Origin: Apodemus sylvaticus
Taxonomy: Eukaryota; Chordata; Mammalia; Rodentia; Muridae
Assembly: GCF_947179515.1 (NCBI RefSeq)
Contig: NC_067477.1
Coordinates: 131,924,465 to 131,988,464, forward strand
DNA length: 64,000 nt
Direction: 5' to 3'
The notes under the pieces were generated by a model. That model saw only the letters and a program-made list of their open reading frames with translations. It searched no databases and was not told the origin of the DNA. A program made the translations under genes and the position numbers. Shown piece by piece: positions 52,836 through 63,418 of this stretch (position 1 is the first letter of the stretch; each line of letters opens with the position of its first letter).

Positions 52836-54350
52836 ACACATCGAAAATAAGAGAAGACAGTGATATTAAAGATTCAGAAAACAAGGCCCTGACGTATTTC
52901 AGGAAGGAAGAATAATTCAAAGGGGTCACCAAGGGGTAGGTTGTGGAGCTGGAAGTTAAAGGTCTCATGTACTTGGGTTGGTAATGTTCTGCCACAACTC
53001 TCCCTGTTGGCCGCCATGGCCTGTTGGGCAATGTTTAGAGCCAGCTGTGACTTGGAAAAACGGGTTTGTACCCATAACAGCCAGTTGGTGCTAGAAACGG
53101 AAGTGGCATGTTTTGGCATATCCTGGCCTCCAGGTTGAAAACTGTTTATTTGGATGATTAAGAACATAGTTTCAGCTGAACCACAAAACCAAACAGAAGC
53201 CTTTATCTCGGATAGCATGCAGTTGGTTTCCTCCCATGCCCTGGGAGGGGGGGGCATGGAGTGGGGCTACACTGGGCAGGAGGGATCTGAGAAGGGCACT
53301 CGCAGCCTTCACCTACATACCTGCATGGCGATCAATCAGGCAAATGGGGTCAAAGCTTCTTGGTTATCCATGGTGTTGGTTACAGGGTAGGGAACAAGGG
53401 TGCTGGGAAGGGCCCCAAGCTTTCTCATTAAGGACCCTCAAGTCTCTGGAGGCCCTGGAAACGAGTATGGAGCTGTTTCTGTAATTGACTATAAGATCAG
53501 TAATGGCTGGGCCGTCTTTCCTGCTCCTGAGATCTTGTCTCAAGCTATCTCTGTTCCTGGCTTCAACCAAAATATGGGTAAACTCACACCCTCTGGGGCC
53601 TCCACTGGGAGGAGTTCACTGGAAGATAAGGAATATATTTGCTTACAGTTCTTGGAGCTGAAGCAGCTCCCATAGCAGGAGAGCCCCGAGGCCCCAGGAC
53701 CTCAACTCCCACTGAGGATTATGGTTGGGGGGTGGGAATACCAAAGACAATAGCCTTCTGGCCACCCCACTCCCACAAACTCCCAATCAAAGCAAAGAAA
53801 ACAAACACCAGGCAGTTGAAAAGAGCCATTCTGAGAAGTTGTTTCTGTTGACTAAACATTGGCATGGATATGGGGCCACAGGGACCTCTCAGGGAGGGGC
53901 CTTGTGCTGTGAGGGAACTGAGGCAGGTCTGGAAAGCTACAACCAGAGCTGCACCAGGGGGAGTGGCAGTGGTCAGCTGAGAACAAGCCTGTCTTAGCCT
54001 CATGCTGACTAGCCCGATGGACTCAGAGAAAAACCAAAATGCAAGCACAGGCGTCCTCCCCAGTCCTGCAGCTAGGAACAGAGCGAGCTGGCCCACCCTG
54101 GTCACAGCTGGTTAGTGTTAGCCATTTCACGGAGACACAGTCTCCTGATTGTTACTAGGTGCCGTTCACATTGCCTCCTTCCTGGGGATAAGCTCTCTCT
54201 CGCTTTTTCTTTCTCCTTCTGGGAGACAGCAATAAATTTTCAGCTCCCTCTAACACCTGTAGGATTTATTTCCAGAATCTTAGACTTTGAAGTCAGACAT
54301 CTTATTCTGGATCCAAATGACTCACGCTTGTCAATCTTGTCTCCCTGGTT
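52836..54350. other. unannotated unique-looking sequence
   Basis: About 1.5 kb without recognised gene or transposon. It contains a CTCF-like CACCAGGGGGAGT match near 53952-53964. Open frames of up to 128 codons lack domains. Confidence 0.45.
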
Positions 54351-54359
54351 ACACACACA

Positions 54360-54390
<31 letters not shown>

Positions 54391-54393
54391 CAC
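54351..54393. repeat. (CA)n microsatellite
   Basis: About 20 CA units with one CC interruption near 54366. Confidence 0.96.
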
Positions 54394-55344
54394 TTCATGA
54401 AAACTTCTAAGGATACAAAACAAGTCTCTTGCCAGTCACAAGTCCCTCCCCCTCATGACCCACCTGGGTCTCCCTTTGTGGTCCAATGAGCGGTTTTGGC
54501 ATGGACCAGTTTGGCTAATGACCCTTATTCTAGGAGTGTGCACCAGAGCAGGGGCTCTGTGTGACCCCGGAACACAGCTGGACACTTTTTATCTGCCTCA
54601 GAGGATGGGGCATAAGGGCCTGGAAGATAGGAGCTGTCTCCCTTGGGGAGTGCCTTCTCACACGGCTCAGTGATCACTGGGGTGGGAGACAGCCCAGGAA
54701 AGGGAGTATGGGGGGTACCATAAAACCTGTAGCCCGCCCCACTCCAATTTCTTTCTTTTTTCCGGCTCCTGGCTCTGTTTTTAAAGTAAGAAATAGCAGC
54801 AAAGAAAATAGCTGCAATGATACCGGTGGCAGGGAAGGAGCATGGGGGTGGGGGGTCAGGCAGAAGGGGGGCTGCACGGGGAGGTGAGCGTTCAGCGGTG
54901 GACCGAAGAATTCTGCATTGTTTCAAAGCTAGGCAGTTACTTCCGTATATACAGACTCCCGAAGACCACGTGGTCAAGGCAATTGGCGGAAAGCTGAAGC
55001 CATGTGCACATAAACCTGGGAGGATCCAACAGAAGCCCCCAAGGCCAGCAGCTCAACTGAGAGTACTCTCTTCTCTCTTCCCCAGACTCCAGGGTCTAAC
55101 CTCATTCCTGTCATGGAGTCCGTCCCTTCAAGGAAGACAAGGGGCAGGAGCAGAGGAAAGATGGAGGAGTTCTCTTCTTGCTTCCTGTGAGCACTTCCCC
55201 GGCATATGCTCCCTACCCTGAGAGACATCCTCCTAAACTCAGGGAAGAGGCCAGACTGCTGGTCAGTCAGTAATAAGAACTCCATCTGGTTTCTGGAGGG
55301 AGTGCCAGGCCCCAGGCCCTGAGCTTAGCCTGACACTCTTACCT
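54394..55344. other. unannotated unique-looking sequence containing a palindromic E-box
   Basis: No recognised gene or transposon. GACCACGTGGTC at 54964-54975 is a perfect 12-bp palindrome around a CACGTG E-box. The surrounding 54890-55020 is repeat-free. A 150-codon antisense frame (54525-54977) shows no domain. Confidence 0.45.
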
Positions 55345-55490
55345 CATCCCCTCATTAGAGAGCCCTCTTAAGGTGGGAATTATCATTCCTCATTTACAGA
55401 AGAGGAAAAGATCTCAGGCCAGGGGGCCTGTTCAAACCACAGGGTTCTTAAATGGCAGAGTTGGGAACTGGCATCAAAGTCCTTTGTTAC
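55345..55490 (-). mobile_element. MIR SINE
   Basis: GTGGGAATTATCATTCCTC, ATTTACAGAAGAGGAAAAG, CCTGTTCAAACCACAGG and AATGGCAGAGTTGGGAACTG follow the antisense MIR consensus over most of its core. One of the best-preserved ancient repeats here. Confidence 0.75.
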
Positions 55491-56562
55491 CCAACCCGGC
55501 CATGATTCGCTCCAGGGGGCAGGGCCTGCCTCCCTCAGAGGCCTTGTCCAGGGCAGGCCAGAGCAGACGTGCTGTCGCCAGGCCTGGCCTCTCGCTTCAG
55601 CAGTGTGGGCTGCTGTGACCCTGTTTCTGAAGGCTGTCATCCTTCCTGCAGGGGAGCAGCCGTTCCTCTGAGAGCCGAGCCCAGAGGCTAATCATCTGGG
55701 CAGGCCTGACTCTTCACCAGAGGTGTGAACATGCCTGGGTGTTGGGCTGGAATGAGGCTGCTTTAATGGACAAGTTGGAATCTGTTTGTGAGCAGTAAAT
55801 TGCCCCAGTCCCCAGGGCCATTTTCCATCATAAATTTAAACTATTTGACTTTGCAGATCCCTAGTGCAGAAGCCATAGCTGGTACATCAGGAAGGCTAAC
55901 AGAACCTGTGGGGTGCTGGGGCCAACCCCCACAGAAGCCACAAGCCCTTGGCTTCTCCTGACTTCTTACCCAAAGCTCCTTGTATGAACTGCCTCTATGT
56001 CTGGGCCATTCCTCTGGCTGCTTCTTGTCACTCACAGCCCATCCTGTCGCCTCCCCGCGGATCTGCTCAAGGATCTGTCTCCTGAGGGTGCACTCCGCAC
56101 CAGTGGTTTAAGAGGTCCCACTACATGATTTCACAGTTGCATCTGGAAGTCTTGACTTCTTTCTCATAATCCCCCTGTGAGTACCTCCACCAGGTGGCCC
56201 CACAGGAATCTTAAGCCCGTGTTGTTCAACTTGAATTCAACATCTCCTAGCCCCATCCCCTGACAGGACCAAGGCCTATCTGGAATCACCTGTGGCACCC
56301 CAAGGGTGTTCCAGGTCTCGCGCCTCAGCCTCCATGAGATGAAAGCATAGGAACATTTATGGCAAGACCTTCCTGACTGTCAGCCTAGTCCAGCGAATCC
56401 AAAAGTTAGGCTCAAAGTATGTTGTTTCCCCGACTTAAACACTCCGGGTGCCTCTTGGAGCCTCCAAAGCATCAGTCATCCTCCACGGCCCTCCGTGGAC
56501 CTGGCTCCCAAGCCAGCTTGCCCTCTCTTGCTTTTTAGACCTTGCATTGCAGTTACCTAGAC
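55491..56562. other. unannotated unique-looking sequence
   Basis: No recognised gene or transposon in about 1.1 kb. The part at 55750-55870 (GCTTTAATGGACAAGTTGG and CATAAATTTAAACTATTTG) is AT-rich within GC-richer DNA and may be a conserved noncoding element. Confidence 0.4.
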
Positions 56563-57077
56563 TGGTGGGTCTCAATCTGTGGGTCATGACCTCTGGGGCA
56601 GGGGTCAAACAACCCTTTTACAGGGGTCGCATATCAGATATCCCACGTATTAGATAATTACTTTACAATTCATAACAGTAGCAAAATTATCTGACTCTTG
56701 ACTGCTCTTGGGACCCTTTTCTTCCTACTGGGTTGCCCCTTCCAGTCATGATAGGAGGGGCTGTGCCTAGTCTTTATTGTAACTTGTTGTGCTGTTTGGT
56801 TGATGTCCCTAGGACACCTGCTCTTTGCTGAAGGGAAAGGGAGGAGGGGGAGTGTATCTGGAGGAGAGGGGTGGTGGGAGGAGGGACTGGGAGGAGTGGA
56901 AGGAGGGGAAATGGTGGTCAGGAATGTAATATGTGAGAGAAGGTTTTTTTAAGTAGCAAAATTTAAAGTAACAAAATTACAGTAATGAAGCAGCAACAAT
57001 AATAATTTTATGAGGAATAAATCATAAGAAACTGTGTTAAAGGGTCGCCACAGCATTAGGAGTGTTGAGAACCATTG
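56563..57077 (+). mobile_element. hAT-Charlie-type element (URR1-like), split by L1
   Basis: The left end reads GGTGGGTCTCAATCTGTGGG, then GGGGTCAAACAACCCTTTTA. The right end reads AAAGGGTCGCCACAGCATTA and GTTGAGAACCATTG. These are inverted termini of a nonautonomous hAT element (CAGTGGTTCTCAACCTGTGG type). Flanks ACCTAGAC (56555-56562) and CTCTAGAC (57078-57085) agree at 6 of 8 bases, fitting the 8-bp hAT duplication. The element is interrupted at 56689-56951. No transposase is encoded. Confidence 0.85.
56689..56951 (+). mobile_element. L1 3'-UTR insertion inside the hAT element
   Basis: ACTGCTCTTGGGACCCTTTT, TACTGGGTTGCCCCTTCCAG, TGTGCCTAGTCTTTATTG and GGGAGGAGGGACTGGGAGG match a rodent L1 3' UTR. 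AGTAGCAAAATT occurs at 56677-56688 and again at 56952-56963, a perfect 12-bp target-site duplication; a third imperfect copy is at 56967. The 5' end is truncated, as usual for L1. Confidence 0.88.
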
Positions 57078-57083
57078 CTCTAG

Positions 57084-57810
57084 ACAATGCCATCTCTACA
57101 TCCCCCCCTTTGTCCAAGGTCTAGCCAGACATCACACATCCAACCCAAAGGTTGGTTAAGAGCAAGTATGTACAGCCAGACTAACCAGGCTCAGATCTCA
57201 CTACTGTCACCTCTCTGTAGGTTTAACCTTGGGGCTAGTTCATTCCTTAGTCCTGTCCCTTGTTTTATCAGTCTGTAAAATGGGGAAATAGTAGCCTGGG
57301 TGTTGTGTAGAGAAACCCAGACAGTTGAAAGCCCTCAGGACGGCGGCTGATGAGGGGTGAGCACTTCAGATGTAAGTCTGAAGATCCCAGGCGATGGGAC
57401 CACTGGTTCCCCGAGCCTTTCCAGGCACACCAACCCCACCTTTGTCCGTCTTGCCATAGCTCTCTTCCTCATCCGTCCTTCCATGTCTACCTGGTTCCTA
57501 GAGTAAAAAAAAAAAGTCTTTGAAGGCAACTGGATAATTGTAAGAAACACACTGGATCAAACAAGGAGGTTAGATCACAAAGTACACTGACAGATCTTAC
57601 AGAAGCCAAACCCAGGGATATAACAGGCTCTCAGGACATGGCAGCTGGTCATACCACCTGGCTGTGTTCCCACCCTAAGTGCCCTGCTTTCATTTAGACA
57701 GGAGTGAAGCAGATGGATGGAAGCAGACAGAAGCTTTGAAACTTCCAGTGTAGCTGAAACTCACTGCCCAAGAGACTTATGGGTACACGCCACAGTCCAG
57801 TAGAGAGATA

Positions 57811-57812
<2 letters not shown>
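57084..57812. other. unannotated sequence
   Basis: No recognisable gene or transposon in about 730 bp. Confidence 0.4.

Positions 57813-57857
<45 letters not shown>
57813..57857. repeat. (CT)n microsatellite
   Basis: About 22 uninterrupted CT units. Confidence 0.96.
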
Positions 57858-57859
<2 letters not shown>

Positions 57860-57964
57860 AATTCTAGTTCAAGCAATCTCATTAGCCTTTCCAGGCACAA
57901 GGACAGGGGGCATGTGATCCAGAATGATTCCCAAGGTGCCCTAATTTTATCAAAAGGCTGTAAT

Positions 57965-58150
57965 TAGGGGCTGGCAAGATGGCTCAGGAGGTAATGGCAC
58001 TTCCTGTGCCAGCCTGGTGACCCGAGGCAGACCTCACCTCCAAGTGCAAGGGGAGAGTGAACTTCACAGAGTTGTTCTCTGACCCAGCATACCTGCACAC
58101 CCATCACACAGACACGAACAAGCAAATGAATAAAATGTAAGGGTATGTTT
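57965..58150 (+). mobile_element. B2-superfamily SINE (B3A-like)
   Basis: AGGGGCTGGCAAGATGGCTC, AGGAGGTAATGGCACTTCC and GCCAGCCTGGTGACC head sequence, then a GTTGTTCTCTGACC block and a CACACAGACACG tail with AATAAAATG. Sense strand. Confidence 0.8.
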
Positions 58151-58831
58151 AGAGACATCTACGCCTAGGACATATGACCCCCACCCATACCTGGTTTATC
58201 TTTCTTAGTACAAAGACTGAATCTCACGGCATTGCTTGCTTCTGTCCCAGACTAAGTTCTAGTCAAACTGTCACTAAAGGGAGATGATGCCCTTTTTGGT
58301 TTGCCTCTAAATACATCTGTTTGCTCAAATCAGGGACTGTGGAGTATGCCTGTGTGTGCTGCCTGCTAACCTTCTGCAGTGGGGCCGCAGCTGTCTCTTT
58401 CGGTTAAGTGGGAATTAAAGGGTGTCTATGAGTCAGACTCTTATGAGAATCTTATGATCATGTGAAAACTCATGTGAAAATCAGTGAGAACGGCTCCTGG
58501 TAAACGCTCTGCTGAGCGTAGCTGTGGTGAAGATAGGTGAAGGAGATGGATGGCTTGGGAGAAGCCATGTACTGAGGAGGGCCAGGTCCTTTAACCATCG
58601 CTGATCCCTTGATGACAAGCTCTTGACTAAAATCTGTCTTGTTTAAGCCATCCTTTTGGATTTTCAGTTTCTTGTGACTTAATTCTAAATGATATGAGGA
58701 CCTTGAAGGTTGGTCAGATATGCTTTTGTCCAGGTCATTGTATTGCAGTCCTTTGTGACCATGTCTCCTTATCCTCACAGGAAGCTTTTCCAAGCTATCT
58801 TTGTGGGTTTCTATTCCTTATAAAAATCCAG
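58151..58831. other. unannotated sequence
   Basis: No recognisable gene or transposon in about 680 bp. Confidence 0.4.
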
Positions 58832-58986
58832 CTGGGCGGTGGTGGCGCATGCCTGTAATCCCAGCACTTGGGAGGCAGAGGCAGGTGGATTTCTGAGTTC
58901 GAGGCCAGCCTGGTCTACAGAGTAAGTTTCAGGACAGTCAGGTCTACACAGAGAAACCCTGTCTCAAACAAACAAACAAACAAACC
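58832..58986 (+). mobile_element. B1 SINE, full length
   Basis: GCTGGGCGGTGGTGGCGCAT, GCCTGTAATCCCAGCACTTG, GAGTTCGAGGCCAGCCTGG and CACAGAGAAACCCTGTCTC, then a CAAA-repeat tail. Very close to B1 consensus, with internal A and B boxes intact; likely a young copy. Confidence 0.97.
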
Positions 58987-59117
58987 CAATTCCCAGCATA
59001 GGCCTGAGGAAATACTGAATGAATAGAGAAATGATGTTCAAAGTGGTTTCATTAGATAGACAAAGGTTTCTTCATCTGTTTGCAGAAAGTTGGTGATGAT
59101 AAGAATATCTCTCTGAG

Positions 59118-59275
59118 GGCTGGAGAGATGGCTCAGCGGTGAGGGCTCCCTTTGCCCTTGTAGAGGATCCCAGCTTGCTGTCAGCATGAACTCCAGACGA
59201 CTCACAACCGCTTGTAACTCCAGCTCTCACCTCTTCAGAAACGCACACACATGAACATAATTTAAAAACAAGTCT
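59118..59275 (+). mobile_element. B2-superfamily SINE
   Basis: GGGCTGGAGAGATGGCTCAG with CGGTGAGGGCTCC forms an intact A-box head, followed by CGACTCACAACCGCTTG, TAACTCCAGC and a short tail. B3-like. Confidence 0.9.
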
Positions 59276-59997
59276 TCTATATAAAAAATAACGGTCGCTC
59301 AAATATTCCACATGTTATGCGAGCCTTGCAGCACACTGTGACAAAGGTATATCACCAGTCCCGGTGTGTGAACGAGGAAACCGGGCTTCAGAAAGATGGA
59401 GGTCATAGCTCCAGCCAGATTCTGGCTCACGTGGTTTGCCTCCAGGGTCCCACATCTTCTAACAGTCTTGCTGTGCAACATCCCCAAGGGCTTGTCTCCG
59501 ACAGGTCTTTGGAAGAAAGTCTGGGATTGCCAACTGCCAGGTGTATGAGCAAGCCAGACTGCAGGCCTGAAGCATGGCCTTCTCCTCTGCAGACTTTGGA
59601 GAGCTCTCTGGGAGGCTGGCTTTAGGGGCTGAAGGGGAAGTGACTGAGATCATTCGGACTCCTACTAGGCCAAAGCAGCCTCTCTCCTCCACAAGCCAGT
59701 CACATTCTGGACATGCGCAGCGGCTGCTTGGACTGGCCACGTTTTGCTAAGATTTTGACATGAGGTAGAGTTTGTCTTCACTCCTCACCTATCTGCCTAT
59801 TGTCCGATTTTCCGAATCTTGTATCCTGAGCTGGCTCACACATTCTATCTCAACATGGTCCGTTCTGAAAACTGGAATTATAGGACACAGATCTTAATCT
59901 TTCAGATGAAAACCGAGTAGAGGGAATTTCAGACATCAGACTTTAGTATTTTGGAATACAGGTTAGGAAATTTACCTGCCTTCCTCCTCTTCCTCCT
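59276..59997. other. unannotated sequence
   Basis: No recognisable gene or transposon in about 720 bp. GGACATGCGCAGCGGCTGC at 59710-59728 has an NRF1-like half-site (ATGCGCAG), the same core as in the 24-kb minisatellite. Confidence 0.4.
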
Positions 59998-60247
59998 CTC
60001 TCTGTCTCTGTCTCTGTCTGTCTCTCTCTGTCTCTGTCTCGCTGTCTCTGTCTGTCTCTGTCTGTCTCTCTCTCTGTCTCTGTCTCTCTCTCTCGTCTCT
60101 CTGTCTGTCTCTCTGTCTCTCTCTCTCTCATCTCTCTGTCTGTCTCTCTCTCGTCTCTCTGTCTCTGTCTTTGTCTCTCTGTTTCTGTCTCTGTGTCTCT
60201 GTGTCTCTCTGTATCTGTCTCTCTGTCTCTCTGTCTCTCTGTCTCTG

Positions 60248-60283
<36 letters not shown>

Positions 60284-60382
60284 TGTCTCTCTGTCTCTCT
60301 GTCTCTGTTTCTCTGTCTTGCTGTCTCGCTGTCTCTGTCTCTCTCTGACTCTGTCTCTCTCTCTGTCTCTGTCTGTCTGTCA

Positions 60383-60413
<31 letters not shown>

Positions 60414-60449
60414 CTCTGTCTGTCTCTGTCTCTCTGTCTCTCTGTCTGT
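59998..60449. repeat. 0.45-kb CTGT/CT polypyrimidine-rich tract
   Basis: TCTCTG, TCTG and TCTC units in irregular alternation for about 450 bp, with a few CTCG variants. The long Leu/Ser/Val (+) and Arg/Glu/Thr (-) open frames are by-products. Confidence 0.98.
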
Positions 60450-60450
60450 A

Positions 60451-60538
60451 GTGCTGCAGACTGAGCCTATGACCTCATGCCTGCTAAGCAGACACTCTGC
60501 TATAAATGCTCTACTGAGCTGTACCCCAGCTGCCCTCC
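60451..60538 (-). mobile_element. ID/B4-type SINE head
   Basis: GTGCTGCAGACTGAGCCTATG, ACCTCATGCCTGCTAAGCAG and TACTGAGCTGTACCCCAGC in antisense order. It abuts the polypyrimidine tract, which may be its expanded body or tail. Confidence 0.65.
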
Positions 60539-60539
60539 T

Positions 60540-60725
60540 GTTCCTGTTTCTTCTTCTCCCTCTTCTTCCTCTTTCTTTCTTCCTCTCTCTCTCTCTTTTT
60601 TTTTTTTTTTTGAATAAGGTCTTATGAAGGTGCCCAGGCTAGCCTTGAATTTACTGTGTAGCCAAGGCTGGCCTATCTCCTTCTGTCTCCTCCTCATAAG
60701 TAGCTGGGATTATGGATGTATATTT
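60540..60725 (-). mobile_element. B1-like SINE remnant with CT/T-rich tail
   Basis: CT-rich sequence ending in poly-T (60598-60611) precedes CCCAGGCTAGCCTTGAATTT, CTGTGTAGCCAAGGCTGG and AGTAGCTGGGATTATGG, a diverged antisense 7SL-type SINE. Confidence 0.6.
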
Positions 60726-61004
60726 TTTTTAATTTATTGTCTCTCCACATATCCTCATTTCTTCTTCCTGACCCCAGAGCACACATGGTTCACTTCAGTC
60801 TGCTTACCCAGGGGTTTCCCTGCCCAGTCCCAGTCGTGCCTGTCACTCTTGTCACCCTGGTTCAGGACTCCATGCATGAGTGGCATGCTTTAGGATCTCT
60901 GTGAGCACTGATCTTCCAGTGCAAGCCTGGGTGTGTCTTTAGTTCTACTAAATGGTTTGTACCCAGAGGTCAAGGCCATGTGAACGCCCAGAGAGGTCAC
61001 TGCT
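60726..61004. other. unannotated sequence
   Basis: No recognisable gene or transposon. Confidence 0.4.
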
Positions 61005-61411
61005 AGTTTGCTTTCCTGTTGCTGTGATAAACCTCTCAGACCAAAGGTGACCTGGGGAAGAAAGCGGTTGTTTGTTTGTTTGTTTGTTTGTTTGCTCAAC
61101 CTTCCAGATCACAATCCACCACAGAAGAAAGTCAGAGCAGGATCTCAAGGCAGGAGCCTGGATGCAGGAGCCATGGGCAGAGGCGGCTTGTTAAAGCTTG
61201 TCCCCTGGGTCATGCTCAGAAGGCTTTTTTTCAGGTCCCAGGACCTAGGGATGGTCCAGTGCGCTAGTCCCTCCCACATTATCCATAAACGAACATTCAA
61301 GAAAATTGGCTTCAAACATGCCCACAGGCCAATCTGTTCCAGGTAATTCTCCATTTGAGGTTCACTCATTCCAGATGACGCTGACAATAAAAACTAACCA
61401 GGATGAGAACC
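61005..61411 (-). mobile_element. rodent L1-type 3'-end repeat
   Basis: TAGTTTGCTTTCCTGTTGCTG, TTCCAGATCACAATCCACC, GTCAGAGCAGGATCTCAAG and, at the right, TGACAATAAAAACTAACCAGG: antisense form of the family at 16079-16545. A (TTTG)n patch at 61068-61094 sits inside it. Confidence 0.75.
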
Positions 61412-61449
61412 ACTTTCTACTTGGAAAAGGCATTTTGACCGCTATAGAT

Positions 61450-61682
61450 TTTTTAAAATTACTATTGTTGCTATTACTATTTTACTTCATACATATGAAT
61501 GTTTTGCCTGCAAATATGTCTGTGTACCACATACATGCCTGATAGCTACAGAGGCCCGAAGAGGGTGTCTGATCACCCTGAAACTGAACTTACAGACAGT
61601 TGTGAGCCAAGTGCTGGAAATTGAACCCAGGTCCTTTGGAAGAGCAGTCGGTGCTCTTACCCACTAAGCTATCTCTTCATTT
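61450..61682 (-). mobile_element. B3-like SINE
   Basis: TGAATGTTTTGCCTGCAAAT, GTGTACCACATACATGCCTG, AGAGGCCCGAAGAGGGTGTC, ACAGACAGTTGTGAGCC and GAAGAGCAGTCGGTGCTC in antisense B3 order, near full length. Confidence 0.88.
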
Positions 61683-61954
61683 CCTTTGGCGGATTCTTAA
61701 AGGTCTTCCTGTTCTAAATGTAATGTTTTGGGCCATATTCTCCTTCCTGTCTGGAGGCCTGTTTAAGATCTTATAAGGTAAGATCTCAGGAGGGACTTAC
61801 TATGCTATCTTTTCCCTCTGGAATCAAACAGGCATAGCCACTGAGAGTGTCTTGGCAAATGTTCTTATTGTCAAAGACCTTCCCACAAGGAGGCCAGGAG
61901 AAGCAAGTGGCCTTCAGAATCGCACCACGAGCATTCTGTCTCCTTCCTTTACTT
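61683..61954. other. unannotated sequence
   Basis: Nothing recognised. Confidence 0.4.
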
Positions 61955-62140
61955 CTATTTTTAAATTTATGTACCTATGAGTTTTGTGTGAATATTTATC
62001 TTGTATATGCAGGTTCCAGAAGAGGCCAGAAGGAGGTTTTACATCTCCTGGAGCTGGGATTGTGATCCTCCTATGTAGGTGCTGGGAACCAAACTCAGAT
62101 CCCCCAAAAGTGCCCTTAACCTCTGACTACCTCTCCCACC
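61955..62140 (-). mobile_element. B3-like SINE
   Basis: AAATTTATGTACCTATGAG tail, CCAGAAGAGGCCAGAAGGAG, GTGCTGGGAACCAAACTCAG and a decayed head TGCCCTTAACCTCTGACTAC, antisense. Confidence 0.7.
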
Positions 62141-63096
62141 CAGTATCACTATTTCCTAGGCTAATCTGCTATTGTTAGCTAGATTAGACCCCTGTAGGTT
62201 CTGCTCTGGCCTGGCTGGCCTCATACTCCTCTGGGCTCAGTCTTAGTTTCCTGGCCTGGCCTAGAAACCACAGCTGGCCTTTCATAAACTGACTCAACAT
62301 CCATCTTAGACTCAGCCCCAGTCCCAAGGATCCAGTGAGGACCACAGGGGCCTAGCTCTTCTCAGGAAGATTCACTGTTGATCTGAGATAGCGAGACCAG
62401 AAACTCTGCAAAATGCAAACACAGGCCCTTTCAAGCGCAGCTTCATGGTGTTGGTCCCCACGGCCTGGTTCCTCCAAACGTGGTAATGTCCAGATGGAAG
62501 GAATTCATCTCAGCAGGAACATGTGTTTCCCTCTGTGACTTCTTGGGGAGCCCAGGTCAACAGCTCTGAAGAAACTGCCTGGAATCAGGCTGGAGCAGGA
62601 AGCAGGGCCTTTGAGGCTGGAGCCAGAACAGAGCATTCTAACCATGGAGTCTGAACCTTGAACCCCAGGACTCAAAGGAAATGTGGCTTGTTTAGTAGCC
62701 CCATTCTAGACAAATCCAGGAGAAATAATTGGCCTGGATTTGAAGTTGAATTGTGATGGGGAGTCCAAATGCTCTCAGGTCCTTAAGGAGATAGCATTTG
62801 TATTTCCAGCCTACACCATTTTCCCGGCTCACCACAGTCTGAATCCCTGTGTGCCTACCTCTTTTCCTCTATGCTTTGGGTCACAGGATAAAATAACGGA
62901 GGTGTGACCAGACACATGGGTAAAAACAATAATTCATTCTTTCATATTTTCCTGAGACACCTAAGCTTCTGCATCCTGCCAGGGTTAGTTATTTTTCCCT
63001 TAGCACACTGAATCTATCACCAGGAATGGCCTCTGTGTCTGTACCCCAGCCACATCCTCCCCAACTACAACACGGACTCATGCTGTCCCCGTCTGT
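62141..63096. other. unannotated unique-looking sequence
   Basis: No recognised gene or transposon in about 950 bp. Confidence 0.45.
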
Positions 63097-63155
63097 CCAT
63101 CCGCCCTCCCTCCCTCCTTTCCTCCCTCCTCCCTCCCTCCCTCCCTCCTTCCCCG
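63097..63155. repeat. (CCCT)n-rich microsatellite
   Basis: About 13 CCCT/CCTC units with a few TTCC interruptions. Confidence 0.93.
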
Positions 63156-63335
63156 GAATACTCAGGATCCTCTCCTTTGAGCTTTTTACTCTTGGTGGCT
63201 GAAATACTAATGTAGCATCAACTTACAATGACAATGATCAACATTGTGACATTGTCTATTATCTTGTACATTTATAAAGTGTCACTTGACAAAATTATAA
63301 TTTATAATTCTTCTGAGTTTTATTGTCCATCCTAG

Positions 63336-63418
63336 AATATATATGTATATATATATGTATATATAAAAGAGAGAAAAAGAGAGAGGGGGGAGGGAGAGGG
63401 AGAGAGAGAGAGAGATGT
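63336..63418. repeat. (TA)n followed by (GA)n
   Basis: ATATATGTATATAT units (63336-63366) lead into a GA/GGGA tract ending at about 63415. Confidence 0.93.

Noticed and set aside
14028..59275. tRNA genes suggested by A-box and B-box-like sequences (for example at 14028, 12925 and 59118)
   Set aside because: These lie in B2- and ID-type SINE heads with SINE bodies and tails and no tRNA cloverleaf.
59943..60464. 146-166-codon frames rich in Arg/Glu/Thr (-) or Leu/Ser/Val (+)
   Set aside because: They are translations of the CTGT/CT simple repeat.
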